Part shown: piece after piece, positions 8,566 to 17,111 of the stretch
How positions within the stretch are numbered: position 1 is the stretch's first letter
Layout: each line of letters starts with the position of its first letter
Origin: Sphingomonas arenae
Lineage (GTDB): Bacteria > Pseudomonadota > Alphaproteobacteria > Sphingomonadales > Sphingomonadaceae
NCBI RefSeq assembly: GCF_016924655.1
Contig: NZ_JAFFJU010000002.1
Location: forward strand, 868,001 to 932,000
DNA length: 64,000 nucleotides
Reading direction: 5' to 3'
Made by a program: the position numbers and the translations under genes
The notes under the pieces: model-generated
What the model was told of the DNA's origin: nothing
Database searches by the model: none
Seen by the model: only the letters and a program-made list of their open reading frames with translations

Positions 8566-10722
8566 ATGACCGAACCGACAAACCAGCACCCCCCGCTCCA
8601 GCTATGGGGCGGGGTGGAGTGCACCGTCGTGCGCCTCGGCGACGACTATCGCGACCAGGTTGTCGAAACCGGCCACGCCCATCGATTGGCGGATCTCGAT
8701 GCCATCGCCGAATTGGGCATCAAGACTGTCCGCTATCCGATTGTGTGGGAGCGGGTCGCTCCCGACAGTCCCGAGCAGCTGGACTTCAGCTGGCACGACG
8801 AGCGGCTCCGGCGGCTTCGGGATCTGGGAATCAAGGTCATCGGCGGACTGGTTCACCATGGCTCAGGGCCGCGCTACACCAGCCTGCTCGATCCTGGCTT
8901 CGGCCGGAAGCTCGCCGACTATGCCGCCATTGTCGCCGAGCGTTACCCGTGGATCGACATGTGGACGCCGGTCAACGAGCCCTTGACCACGGCCCGCTTC
9001 GCGTGCCTCTATGGCCATTGGTATCCGCACACGCGCGACCTCGCCAAGACCATGCAGGCGCTGGTCAACGAGTGCGAAGCTTCGCTGCTCGCTATGCGCG
9101 CCATCCGCGCCGTGAACCCGGGCGCGCTGCACGTCACGACGGAGGACCTCGGCAAGACGTTCGCCACTCCAAAGCTTGCGTATCAGGCGCGGCACGAGAA
9201 TGAGCGGCGCTGGCTCAGCCTGGATCTCCTCACCGGCCGGGTCGATGAACGGCACAGCTTCTGGAAGCTGCTGAGCAAGGCTAAGGTTCCCGCGGTAAAG
9301 CTGCAGGCCTTGATGAGCGGCGAAGCAGCGCCCGACATCGTCGGCATCAACCATTACCTCACCAGCGAGCGCTACCTGGACGAGCGCCTGGCCCGCTACC
9401 CTCAGGTGGCGCCCGGCTCCAACGGGCGCCACCGCTACGTCGACCTCGAGGCAGTGCGCATGCCGCATCTTGCCGGCAAAACGGGTCCAACCGCCCGCCT
9501 GCGCGAAGCGTGGAAGCGCTATGGCATTCCCCTCGCCATCACCGAAGTCCATCACGGCTGCACCCGCGAGGAGCAGGTCCGCTGGTTCCACGAAGTCTGG
9601 CAGGCTGCGGAGAAGGTGCGCGGCGAGGGCGTCGACTTGCGGGCCGTGACCCTCTGGTCGCTGTTCGGCAACGTCGACTGGCGCTCGCTGCTGACCCGGC
9701 GCGAGGGCATCTATGATGTCGGTGCCTTCGATACGCGCGGCGGCAAGCTCCGCCCGACCATGGTCGCCAAAGCGGCCGCCAGCCTCGCCAAGGGGCAGCT
9801 GCTCCAGCATCCCGCCATGCAGGGCCGTCCCTGGTGGCGCCGGCCCGAGCGCTTCACGGTCGGCGCAAGCTCCTGCAAACCGCACCACCTCGGGAGGCAT
9901 CCCTTGCTGATCACCGGCGCGACCGGCACGCTCGGTCAGGCATTCGGCCGCATCTGCCATCATCGCGGCCTCGCCCATGTGGTCACGGACCGGCAGGCCA
10001 TGGACATCACGGATGCGGCGAGCATCGAGGCGGCACTCGATCGGCTCCAACCCTGGGCCGTTATCAACACTGCCGGCTTCGTCCGCGTGCCGGAGGCGGA
10101 GCACCAGCCCGACGATTGCTTCCGCATCAACACCACCGGCGCCGAGTTGCTTGCCGCCGCCTGTCACAAGCGCGGCATCCCTTTCGTTACCTTCTCCTCT
10201 GACCTGGTGTTCGACGGCAAGCTCGGGCGCCCCTATGTCGAGCCTGACCCGACCAGCCCCGCGTGCGTCTATGGGGAGAGCAAGGCCCAGGCCGAGGACA
10301 GGGTGATGGCCATGGATCCGCAGGCGCTCATTGTCCGAACCAGCGCCTTCTTCGGACCTTGGGACCGCTTCAATTTCCTCTGGGGCACGCTCGATCGGCT
10401 GACCAGGGGTGAGGAGGTCCACGCCAGCGACAATGCGGTGGTCTCACCGACCTACGTTCCGGACCTGGTCCATGCCACGCTGGACCTGCTGCTGGACGGC
10501 GAGACTGGGCTCTGGCACCTCGCCAACGAGGGCAGCATCAGCTGGCACGGCCTCGCCCGCGAGATGGCCGACCGCGCTGGCCTGTCGCCCAAGAAGATCC
10601 GCAATAGCGGCGGCGACAAGGCGGATAACACGCTTGGCACCAGCCGAGGCCAGATCCTCCGCCCGCTCGGCCGGGCACTCGAGGACTTCATGCTCCACGC
10701 GGAGGCACTGCCGGGGCGGTGA
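8566..10722 (+). CDS. Fusion of a family-1 glycosidase-like domain with an RmlD-like sugar-nucleotide reductase
   Basis: The 718-residue protein has two domains. Residues about 10-410 resemble GH1: the acid/base Glu138 lies in TPVNEP and the candidate nucleophile Glu327 in AITEVHHG, where classical GH1 has ITENG. From about residue 446 an extended short-chain dehydrogenase begins (LLITGATGTLGQAF), with VINTAGFVRV, FSSDLVFDG and the catalytic YGESK (Tyr569, Lys573), as in dTDP-4-dehydrorhamnose reductase. It follows the glycosyltransferase/UGM fusion by 20 bases in the same direction, so both probably build or trim one glycan. The true substrate of either domain is unknown. Confidence 0.88.
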   Translation: MTEPTNQHPPLQLWGGVECTVVRLGDDYRDQVVETGHAHRLADLDAIAELGIKTVRYPIVWERVAPDSPEQLDFSWHDERLRRLRDLGIKVIGGLVHHGSGPRYTSLLDPGFGRKLADYAAIVAERYPWIDMWTPVNEPLTTARFACLYGHWYPHTRDLAKTMQALVNECEASLLAMRAIRAVNPGALHVTTEDLGKTFATPKLAYQARHENERRWLSLDLLTGRVDERHSFWKLLSKAKVPAVKLQALMSGEAAPDIVGINHYLTSERYLDERLARYPQVAPGSNGRHRYVDLEAVRMPHLAGKTGPTARLREAWKRYGIPLAITEVHHGCTREEQVRWFHEVWQAAEKVRGEGVDLRAVTLWSLFGNVDWRSLLTRREGIYDVGAFDTRGGKLRPTMVAKAAASLAKGQLLQHPAMQGRPWWRRPERFTVGASSCKPHHLGRHPLLITGATGTLGQAFGRICHHRGLAHVVTDRQAMDITDAASIEAALDRLQPWAVINTAGFVRVPEAEHQPDDCFRINTTGAELLAAACHKRGIPFVTFSSDLVFDGKLGRPYVEPDPTSPACVYGESKAQAEDRVMAMDPQALIVRTSAFFGPWDRFNFLWGTLDRLTRGEEVHASDNAVVSPTYVPDLVHATLDLLLDGETGLWHLANEGSISWHGLAREMADRAGLSPKKIRNSGGDKADNTLGTSRGQILRPLGRALEDFMLHAEALPGR

Positions 10723-10769
10723 GATTGCCCGTGCGTCGGTAGAAGTCCGACAGAGCACCTGCGTTCATC

Positions 10770-11144
10770 TCAGGCTGTTCTTTCCCGTCCTCGCAGCACG
10801 CGGCCGTAGCCAATCGTTACCACGATACCCGCGATGATCGCGCCGCAACCGACCACCAGCGCGATGTCGAAGGGAGCGAATGCCCACACGCCCGCATAGA
10901 CGAGCCCGCTGATCGCCATGGACCAGCCACCAACCCGCGCGACCTTGCGAGCGCAGGCGCTGGGAAGAAACGCCTTGGGCATGCGATTCCCGTACCAAGC
11001 CACCATGAGCCCAGTGGCACCCAGGACGATGCGCGTGGTGGTATCCTCATCGATGTAGTGCAACTGGCGTGCGACGGTCGCGGCCAGCGCCAGAACGATA
11101 ATGCCCCCACCCCAGGCTAGGTCTCCGTATGGTATGTTCTTCAT
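10770..11144 (-). CDS. SdpI-like small multipass membrane protein
   Basis: A 124-residue protein with about four hydrophobic helices. Its middle carries GNRMPKAF followed later by RVGGWSMAISGL, which recalls the SdpI signature (GNxMPK ... HRxGGxxxVxxGL) although the family's RT-W-TL segment is missing and the protein is shorter than SdpI (about 200). SdpI gives immunity to the SdpC toxin in Bacillus subtilis. The ATG overlaps the stop of an ArsR gene as ATGA, the same gene order as sdpRI, which strengthens the weak sequence match. It could instead be an unrelated small membrane protein. Confidence 0.6.
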   Translation of the reverse strand: MKNIPYGDLAWGGGIIVLALAATVARQLHYIDEDTTTRIVLGATGLMVAWYGNRMPKAFLPSACARKVARVGGWSMAISGLVYAGVWAFAPFDIALVVGCGAIIAGIVVTIGYGRVLRGRERTA

Positions 11145-11434
11145 CGTGCTGGCTCCTTGGGAAGCTCGAGCACGTCCTTGGTCCCGAAGGACTGGACAAA
11201 GCCGAGCAACGCGTCTTCGAGCACGGATAGTTTCAGGTGATAGATCACCGACTTACCCGACTTCTCCGCGTGGATCAGGTCAGCCTCCCTCAGCACGGCG
11301 AAGTGTGCAGACATGGTCGGCTTGGAGACGTCGAACTGCTCACTGAGCTCGCCGGCGCTTAGCGGTCCTCTGCGGAGAAGCTGAAGCACCCGGCGCCTCG
11401 TAGGATCAGACAAAGCCTTGAACACCTTGCTCAT
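11141..11434 (-). CDS. ArsR-family repressor of the SdpR type
   Basis: The 97-residue winged-helix protein starts VFKALSDPTRRRVLQLL and has the recognition region SEQFDVSKPTMSAHFAVL and a beta wing GKSVIYHL. There is no CxC or other cysteine metal site, so it is not a metal sensor of the ArsR/SmtB type; the sequence is closest to the SdpR autorepressor group. A perfect 20-bp palindrome lies three bases before the start codon, the expected place for self-repression. No Shine-Dalgarno is visible there, so the mRNA may be leaderless. It is translationally coupled to the SdpI-like gene. Confidence 0.85.
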   Translation of the reverse strand: MSKVFKALSDPTRRRVLQLLRRGPLSAGELSEQFDVSKPTMSAHFAVLREADLIHAEKSGKSVIYHLKLSVLEDALLGFVQSFGTKDVLELPKEPAR

Positions 11435-11437
11435 GTA

Positions 11438-11457
11438 AGACGATTAGCTAATCGTCT
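11438..11457 (-). promoter_or_regulatory. Perfect 20-bp palindrome, probable operator of the ArsR/SdpR-like gene
   Basis: The palindrome AGACGATTAGCTAATCGTCT has no mismatch and is followed (on the + strand) by a further half-like AATCGT at 11458-11463. It ends three bases from the ArsR start codon, so a bound dimer would block transcription start or the ribosome. Confidence 0.75.
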
Positions 11458-11608
11458 AATCGTTGTCAAGCGAGATAGGCTGGTGAAGGAACTGTCCGAA
11501 CAATTGCTTGAGCCGTCTCATGCTCCCAAGGCCTGCGAGCCCAACCAAGCCCCGAACTGGACCCATCCCGCCGCTCATGCTTTCTCCTGAACCGAGCAGG
11601 AGGCGCAA

Positions 11609-12382
11609 TTGGCGGATCGCACCACTCTTCACTGGCCCGACCGGCTTTACCTCGTCCGGCACGGGCAGAGCCAGGGCAACGTCGCGCGTGACAAGGCGGA
11701 TGCGGAGGGGCTCGCCCACATCGGCATCAGCATCCGCGATGTCGACGTTCCCCTGTCCGACCTCGGCCACAGCCAGGCGATCGCGGCCGGACGCTGGTTC
11801 GCTGCGCTGCCCGACGACCAGAAGCCGGAGGTCATCCTCTCCTCGCCCTACCTGCGCGCGCGGCAGACCGCCAAGCACATCTGCGAACAGGGCGGGCTCG
11901 CCGGCGGCAAGGCTCGAACCGTCATCGACGAGCGCCTGCGGGAGCGGGAGTTCGGCATCTTCGACGGCCTGACGACCATCGGTATCCGCGAAAAGTATCC
12001 GGAAGAAGCCGCCCACCGCCGGCGGCTGGGCAAATTTTACCATCGTCCCCCCGGCGGCGAGAGCTGGGCCGACGTCATCCTTCGCCTCCGCTCGGCGATG
12101 AACTCGATCAACCTCCATTATCCCAGCCGCCGCGTCCTGATCGTCTGCCACCAGGTCGTCGTGCTGTGCATGCGCTACATCCTGGAGGAGCTGGAGGAGC
12201 AGCAGATCCTCGCCATCGACCGCGAGGCGGAGATTCTAAACTGCGGCATTTGCGCGTTCGACTTCGAGCCGCATGAACTGGACTGCGCGCCCAGGCTGAC
12301 CCACTGGAACCATCCGGCGCCGCTGGAGCAGGACGAAGCGCCGATCACGGCTGAACCCGACCAGATCACCGGCACCCGATGA
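11609..12382 (+). CDS. Histidine phosphatase family protein
   Basis: The 257-residue protein carries the phosphoglycerate mutase/acid phosphatase signature LVRHGQSQGN near residue 16, with the phosphoenzyme His, an LRARQTAKHI segment, the Glu-containing REFGIFDG, and the second catalytic His in IVCHQVVVL. Members remove phosphate from varied small substrates; no specific substrate can be read. The start is TTG with AGGAGG at 11597-11603. The stop overlaps the NAD(P)HX dehydratase start as ATGA, so the two may work on damaged or excess metabolites together, which is inference. Confidence 0.87.
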   Translation: MADRTTLHWPDRLYLVRHGQSQGNVARDKADAEGLAHIGISIRDVDVPLSDLGHSQAIAAGRWFAALPDDQKPEVILSSPYLRARQTAKHICEQGGLAGGKARTVIDERLREREFGIFDGLTTIGIREKYPEEAAHRRRLGKFYHRPPGGESWADVILRLRSAMNSINLHYPSRRVLIVCHQVVVLCMRYILEELEEQQILAIDREAEILNCGICAFDFEPHELDCAPRLTHWNHPAPLEQDEAPITAEPDQITGTR

Positions 12383-13248
12383 AGGTCAACGAGCTCAATC
12401 CTGCCACTCTGAAGAAGCACCCGCTTCCACCGATCGGCGCGGGCGACAAGAACGAGCGCGGCTCCATCCTGGTCATCGCCGGCAGCCGCGACCTGGGCGG
12501 CGCCGCGCTGCTGTGCGCGCTCTCAGCCATGCGCGCAGGCGCCGGCCGGCTGCAGATCGCAACCGTAGACCTGGTCGCCCCCCACCTCGCGATGGCAATG
12601 CCCGAAGCCATGGTGGTCGGCATGGCGACAGGACGGGATGGAGGCTTCGCACCTTCAACGGTGAAGCCGCTGGCCGAACGGGCCGCCAAGGCCGATGCCG
12701 TGGTCGCAGGCCCAGGCCTCCAACGCGGGAAGGTCGCCGAGCAGCTGGCAGCGGCGCTGCTGAAGAATGGCAACCACCTCGCCCTCGACGCCGCCTTGCT
12801 GCACGCCCTGCCTGCCCGCGAGAAGGATGCGAAGCGCGCCGAAACGCCGCCCATCCTCCTGCCCCATACCGGTGAGATGGCAAGCCTGCTCCAGTGCGAT
12901 GCTGAGGACGTCGAGGCCGACCCCCTCGCCGCCGGCCACGCCTGCGCCGATCGCTACGACGCGGTCACCCTCGTCAAGGGCGTTCAGAGCCACATCGTCG
13001 CGCCGGACGGGAGCAGCTTTCGTTACCGTGGCGGCGGACCCGGCCTTGGGATCAGCGGCAGCGGCGACACGCTTGCCGGAATCGTCGGCGGCCTCCTCGC
13101 CCGGGGCTGCGACCCGCTCACCGCGCTGTTGTGGGGCGTCTGGTGCCATGGCGAGGCCGGGCGGCGGCTGGGCGAGACCGTGGGAACCCTGGGCTACCTT
13201 GCGCGCCAGATCCCGGACGAGGTGCCGGCCTTGCTGGAAAGCCGGTAA
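12379..13248 (+). CDS. nnrD: ADP-dependent NAD(P)H-hydrate dehydratase (YjeF C-terminal type)
   Basis: This 289-residue ribokinase-fold protein repairs hydrated NAD(P)H. Seen are GDKNERGSILVIAGS at the N-terminus, GAGRLQIAT, the LPHTGEMASLL motif, and the anion-hole loop GSGDTLAGIVGG with the catalytic Asp. It stands alone, without the N-terminal epimerase domain that many bacteria fuse to it; the epimerase is not in the window. A dispersed inverted repeat follows immediately after the stop. Confidence 0.9.
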   Translation: MKVNELNPATLKKHPLPPIGAGDKNERGSILVIAGSRDLGGAALLCALSAMRAGAGRLQIATVDLVAPHLAMAMPEAMVVGMATGRDGGFAPSTVKPLAERAAKADAVVAGPGLQRGKVAEQLAAALLKNGNHLALDAALLHALPAREKDAKRAETPPILLPHTGEMASLLQCDAEDVEADPLAAGHACADRYDAVTLVKGVQSHIVAPDGSSFRYRGGGPGLGISGSGDTLAGIVGGLLARGCDPLTALLWGVWCHGEAGRRLGETVGTLGYLARQIPDEVPALLESR

Positions 13249-13334
13249 CGTCATCCCGGCGCAGGGGGAATCCATCTCCCGACCTTAGGTGCTTGAGCGC
13301 AGCTACCGAGATGGACTCCCGCCTTCGCGGGAGA
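13249..13334. repeat. Intergenic inverted repeat (GTCATCCCGGCG type)
   Basis: Left arm 13249-13278 and right arm 13308-13334 share the core ATCCATCTC / GAGATGGAC, and the right arm contains its own CCCGCCTTCGCGGG hairpin. It fills the gap between convergent nnrD and pyk and may end both transcripts. Elements with this look are scattered in sphingomonad genomes. Confidence 0.7.
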
Positions 13335-13341
13335 CGGCACA

Positions 13342-14802
13342 TCAACTCACCCCGTAATCATCCAGTTCGTCCCCGACGATCTTCGCGACGTGGATGACGT
13401 TCGTCGATCCGCTGGTGGCAAAGGGGATACCCGCCATGATCACGATCCGCTGGCCCGCCCCGGCGATCTTGTGGCGCAGGACCATGCGCTTGGCCTTGCC
13501 GACCATCTCCTCGAAGTTCGACACGTCGCGCGTGTGCACGGCATGCACGCCCCAGACGAGGCCCATGCGCCGCGCCATCCTGAGGCTGGCGCTCATCGCC
13601 ATGACCGGCACGGGCGGACGTTCGCGTGCGATGCGGCGGGCAGTCGAACCCGTGGACGTGTAGCAGACGGTCGCCGCCACCTCGACCGTGTTGGAAATCA
13701 ACCCCGCGCTTTCGGCCAGCGCATCGGCCGTCGTCGCCTCGGCCGGAGTGGCGGTGAAATGCACCCGGCTCTGGTAGGCCGGGTCGCTCTCCACCGAGCG
13801 CCCGATCCGGTCCATCATCAGCACCGCCTCGCACGGATAATCGCCCGCCGCGCTTTCCGCCGACAGCATGACCGCGTCCGCCCCGTCGTAGATCGCGTTG
13901 GCGACGTCGTTCACCTCCGCCCGGGTAGGGGTCGGCGAATTGATCATCGACTCCAGCATCTGCGTGGCGACGACAACCGGCTTGCCCAGCTCACGGCAGC
14001 GGGCGACGATGCGCTTCTGCAGCGGCGGCACACCCTCGGGCGGAAGCTCGACGCCAAGGTCGCCGCGCGCCACCATCGCCGCATCCGCAAGCGAGAGGAT
14101 CTCCTCCAGCTTGTCGATCGCCGCCGGCTTCTCGATCTTGACCATCAGAGCCGCCTTGTCGCCGATCAGCCGGCGCGCTTCCTCGACGTCTTCCGGCCGC
14201 TGGACGAACGACAGCGCAATATAGTCCGCGTCCTGCTCCAGCGCGAACTGCAGGTCGCTGCGGTCCTTTTCGGTCAGGGCCGGGATCGGCACCAGCACGT
14301 CGGGCACGTTGACGCCCTTGTTGTTGCTGATCCTGCCGCCAACCTCGACAATCGTCTCGATCCTTTCGGCCGTGACCGCCGCGACGCGCAGGCGGATCTT
14401 GCCGTCGTCGATCAGCAGCCGGTCACCCTCGCTCACCGCCTGGAACAGTTCGGGATGCGGCAGGTGGACGCGGGTCGCATCACCCGGGTCCGTCGACTGG
14501 TCGAGGGTGAATCGCCCACCGGTCTCGACCGTTGCGGACCCACCCGTGAACGAGTCCACCCGCAGCTTCGGCCCTTGCAGATCGAAGACGATGGTGGTCG
14601 GACGCTTGCTCTCCTTCTCAAAGCTGCGGATGATCTCGACCAGCCGCGCCTTGGCCTGCTGGTCGCCGTGGCTCATGTTGATGCGAAAGGCGTCCGCGCC
14701 GGAGCGCATCAGCTTGCCGATCATCTCGGGCGTGTCGCTCGCCGGGCCGAGGGTCGCTAGAATCCGTACCTTGCGCCCACGCGGGCCGACCGGCATCGCC
14801 AC
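13342..14802 (-). CDS. pyk: Pyruvate kinase
   Basis: A 486-residue enzyme of normal length that makes pyruvate and ATP from phosphoenolpyruvate. Seen are RILATLGPAS and FRINMSHG at the N-terminus, FDLQGPKLRV, the metal-binding MVKIEKPAA and MVARGDLGVELP, the PTRAEVNDVANAIYDGADAV motif, and the C-terminal regulatory domain. The GTG at 14802 has AAGGAG seven bases upstream and was kept over an ATG two codons later. It is convergent with nnrD and divergent from gapR. Confidence 0.96.
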   Translation of the reverse strand: MAMPVGPRGRKVRILATLGPASDTPEMIGKLMRSGADAFRINMSHGDQQAKARLVEIIRSFEKESKRPTTIVFDLQGPKLRVDSFTGGSATVETGGRFTLDQSTDPGDATRVHLPHPELFQAVSEGDRLLIDDGKIRLRVAAVTAERIETIVEVGGRISNNKGVNVPDVLVPIPALTEKDRSDLQFALEQDADYIALSFVQRPEDVEEARRLIGDKAALMVKIEKPAAIDKLEEILSLADAAMVARGDLGVELPPEGVPPLQKRIVARCRELGKPVVVATQMLESMINSPTPTRAEVNDVANAIYDGADAVMLSAESAAGDYPCEAVLMMDRIGRSVESDPAYQSRVHFTATPAEATTADALAESAGLISNTVEVAATVCYTSTGSTARRIARERPPVPVMAMSASLRMARRMGLVWGVHAVHTRDVSNFEEMVGKAKRMVLRHKIAGAGQRIVIMAGIPFATSGSTNVIHVAKIVGDELDDYGVS

Positions 14803-14927
14803 TCGTCATCTCCTTGTTGCGCGCTTGCCATAGCCGCTCCCGCTCCATGTTCAACCGGCTTGAGCGCGGAGGTTCGCTCGCCTAACGAGTCGGCCGAATC
14901 CTTAGAACTCAAGGGGCGGGGAAAACC

Positions 14928-15170
14928 ATGTCAGACGGAAACGTCGCGGCAGATCAGCTGCGACTGTTCATCGAACGCATCGAGCGGCTCGAGGAAGAAA
15001 AAAAGGGCGTCGCGGACGACATCAAGGATGTCTACGCAGAGGCGAAGGCGAACGGCTACGACAGCAAGATCATGCGTCAGATCGTCCGACTGCGGAAAAT
15101 GGAAAAGCATGCGCGGGACGAACAGGACGCGCTGCTCGAGACCTACCGCAACGCGCTCGGGCTGGTGTAA
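14928..15170 (+). CDS. gapR: GapR-like nucleoid-associated protein (DUF2312)
   Basis: An 80-residue, almost entirely helical protein matching the DUF2312 family: [20 protein letters not shown], then [15 protein letters not shown] and [11 protein letters not shown]. In Caulobacter this family (GapR) binds AT-rich and overtwisted DNA ahead of forks and is needed for chromosome replication and cell division. A GGGGAAAA site precedes the ATG. It lies 9 bases upstream of yebC in the same direction. Confidence 0.93.
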   Translation: MSDGNVAADQLRLFIERIERLEEEKKGVADDIKDVYAEAKANGYDSKIMRQIVRLRKMEKHARDEQDALLETYRNALGLV

Positions 15171-15179
15171 GGGCGCACC

Positions 15180-15923
15180 ATGGCAGGCCATTCCAAATTC
15201 AAGAACATCATGCATCGCAAGGGCGCGCAGGATAAGAAGCGCTCGGCGATGTTCTCCAAGCTCAGCCGCGAGATCACCGTGGCGGCGAAGATGGGCCTGC
15301 CCGATCCGGACATGAACCCGCGCCTGCGCGCCGCGGTGCTGGCGGCCAAGGCGCAGTCCATGCCCAAGGACAATATCCAACGGGCGATCGACAAGGCGTC
15401 CGGCGGCGACGTCGAGAACTACGAGGAGATCCGCTACGAGGGCTTCGGCCCGGGTGGCGTCGCGCTGATCGTCGAGGCGCTCTCCGACAATCGCAATCGT
15501 ACCGCCACCAACGTTCGCACCGCGTTCAGCAAGAACGGAGGCAATCTCGGCGCCAGCGGCTCGGTCAGCCACGGCTTCGAGCGGCTCGGCCTGATCGAAT
15601 ATCCGGCAAGCGCGGGTGACGCCGACAAGGTCCTGGAAGCAGCGATCGAAGTGGGTGCCGACGACGTCGAAAGCGACGAAGACGGCCACCGCATCTGGAC
15701 AGGCATCGACGGCATGCACGACGTTGCCAAGGCGCTCGAAGCGGCGCTTGGCGAGCCCGAGAGCGTGAAGCTTGCCTGGAAGCCGCAGACCCCGGTCGAG
15801 GTCGGCGAGGATGACGCGACCTCGCTCATCAAGCTGATCGACACGCTAGAGGACGACGACGACGTCCAGACCGTCTGGGGCAATTACGAGATCAGCGACG
15901 AGGTGATGGAGCGACTGGGCTGA
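15180..15923 (+). CDS. yebC: YebC/PmpR-family protein (translation or transcription factor)
   Basis: A 247-residue protein of the usual length starting [18 protein letters not shown], with [19 protein letters not shown] and [16 protein letters not shown], all hallmarks of YebC. Family members were first described as DNA-binding regulators and more recently as factors that help ribosomes at proline-rich stretches. It is followed by ruvC, ruvA and ruvB, a common alphaproteobacterial order, and its stop overlaps the proposed ruvC start as CTGA. Confidence 0.95.
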   Translation: MAGHSKFKNIMHRKGAQDKKRSAMFSKLSREITVAAKMGLPDPDMNPRLRAAVLAAKAQSMPKDNIQRAIDKASGGDVENYEEIRYEGFGPGGVALIVEALSDNRNRTATNVRTAFSKNGGNLGASGSVSHGFERLGLIEYPASAGDADKVLEAAIEVGADDVESDEDGHRIWTGIDGMHDVAKALEAALGEPESVKLAWKPQTPVEVGEDDATSLIKLIDTLEDDDDVQTVWGNYEISDEVMERLG

Positions 15924-16408
15924 TCATCCTCGGCCTCGACCCCTCCCTCACCTCGACCGGCTGGGGCGTGGTCCGGGCGGACGGCAACCGGCTTGCCCAT
16001 CTCGCGAACGGACAGATCAAGACCCGCACTGCCGATCCGTTGCCCCAGCGCCTGGCCGAGCTTGCGGACGCGCTGGAAGCGCTGATTGCCGAGCACCGCC
16101 CGGACGCGGCGGCCGCCGAGGAGGTCTTCGTCAACCAGAACCCAGCCTCCACCCTCAAGCTCTCCCATGCGCGCGGCGTCGCGCTGATGTGTGCCGCCCG
16201 CGCCGGCCTTCAGGTCGGGGAATATGCGCCGACGCTGGTCAAGAAGGCGGTCGTCGGCACCGGCGGAGCGGCCAAGGACCAGGTCCACGCCATGGTCTCC
16301 CGCCTCCTGCCCGGCACGAAGGTCGCGGGTCCGGACGCCGCCGATGCCCTCGCCGTCGCCATCACCCACGCGCACCATCTGGCGAGCACGCGACGGGGCG
16401 TGCAATGA
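15920..16408 (+). CDS. ruvC: Holliday junction resolvase RuvC with a non-standard start
   Basis: The 162-residue frame begins [15 protein letters not shown] and so keeps the first catalytic Asp; the other acidic residues are in [11 protein letters not shown] and [10 protein letters not shown]. RuvC cuts Holliday junctions made accessible by RuvAB. No ATG, GTG or TTG exists in frame upstream of this motif: the first conventional start is GTG 15968, which would delete the active-site Asp. The best start is CTG 15920, overlapping the yebC stop as CTGA, with GGAG at 15908-15911; an ATC at 15923 is the alternative. A dispersed repeat separates it from ruvA. Confidence 0.88.
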   Translation: MIILGLDPSLTSTGWGVVRADGNRLAHLANGQIKTRTADPLPQRLAELADALEALIAEHRPDAAAAEEVFVNQNPASTLKLSHARGVALMCAARAGLQVGEYAPTLVKKAVVGTGGAAKDQVHAMVSRLLPGTKVAGPDAADALAVAITHAHHLASTRRGVQ

Positions 16409-16418
16409 TAAAGCCCTT

Positions 16419-16497
16419 GCGCTCACCCTGAGCTTGTCGAAGGGTGGCCGGGAGACCAGCCCAAGCGCTCGCGCTTCGACAGGCTCGGCGTGAGCGC
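16419..16497. repeat. Dispersed inverted repeat, CTTCGACAGGCTC family
   Basis: Left arm 16419-16444 (GCGCTCACCCTGAGCTTGTC...) and right arm 16471-16497 are near-perfect reverse complements around a 26-base spacer. The element lies between ruvC and ruvA. Confidence 0.85.
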
Positions 16498-16514
16498 AGG
16501 GGAGGGCGCCATAT

Positions 16515-17111
16515 TTGATCGCTAGACTTGCAGGCGTTCTCGTCGAAACCACTGCCGACAGCGCCGTCATCGACGTGAACGGCGTCGGCTATCTCGTCCT
16601 CGCCTCGACCAAGACGCTGGACGCCATCGGTCCCATCGGCGGCAGTGTCATCCTGCTGACGGAGCTTCAGGTCCGCGAAGACAGCATGACCCTGTTCGCC
16701 TTCGGGTCGGCCGGCGAGCGGGAATCCTTCCGGCACCTCACCAGCGTCCAGGGCGTGGGCGGCCGGCTGGCGCTTGCCATCCTGTCGATCCTTGGCCCGG
16801 ACGACCTCGCCCGCGCCGTGTCGACCGGCGACAAGGCGATGATCTCGCGAGCCAGCGGCGTCGGTCCCAAGCTCGCCCAGCGCATTGCCATGGAGCTGCA
16901 GGGCAAGCTCGGCATGCCCGGGCTCGCCAGCGCTGCCGGAACACCGGTGCCGCGAGGCGGCACTGCCCACGACGCCTTGTCGGCCCTCGCCAATCTCGGC
17001 TTCAAGCCTGCCGAAGCCAGCGCCGCCGTTGCCGCAGCGCAGGAGGAGCTCGGCCCGGACGCAACCCTGGACGCGCTGGTTCGCCTGGCGCTCCGTAAGG
17101 CAGCGAAGTGA
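16515..17111 (+). CDS. ruvA: Holliday junction branch migration protein RuvA
   Basis: A 198-residue protein with the N-terminal OB fold ([19 protein letters not shown]), two helix-hairpin-helix motifs ([16 protein letters not shown] and [18 protein letters not shown]) and the small C-terminal domain III that contacts RuvB. The start is TTG at 16515 with GGGGAGGG upstream. Its stop overlaps the GTG of the GFA gene as GTGA. Confidence 0.95.
   Translation: MIARLAGVLVETTADSAVIDVNGVGYLVLASTKTLDAIGPIGGSVILLTELQVREDSMTLFAFGSAGERESFRHLTSVQGVGGRLALAILSILGPDDLARAVSTGDKAMISRASGVGPKLAQRIAMELQGKLGMPGLASAAGTPVPRGGTAHDALSALANLGFKPAEASAAVAAAQEELGPDATLDALVRLALRKAAK

Noticed and set aside
15968-16408. ruvC starting at GTG 15968
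   Set aside because: This would remove the first catalytic Asp and the N-terminal strand of the RNase H fold.
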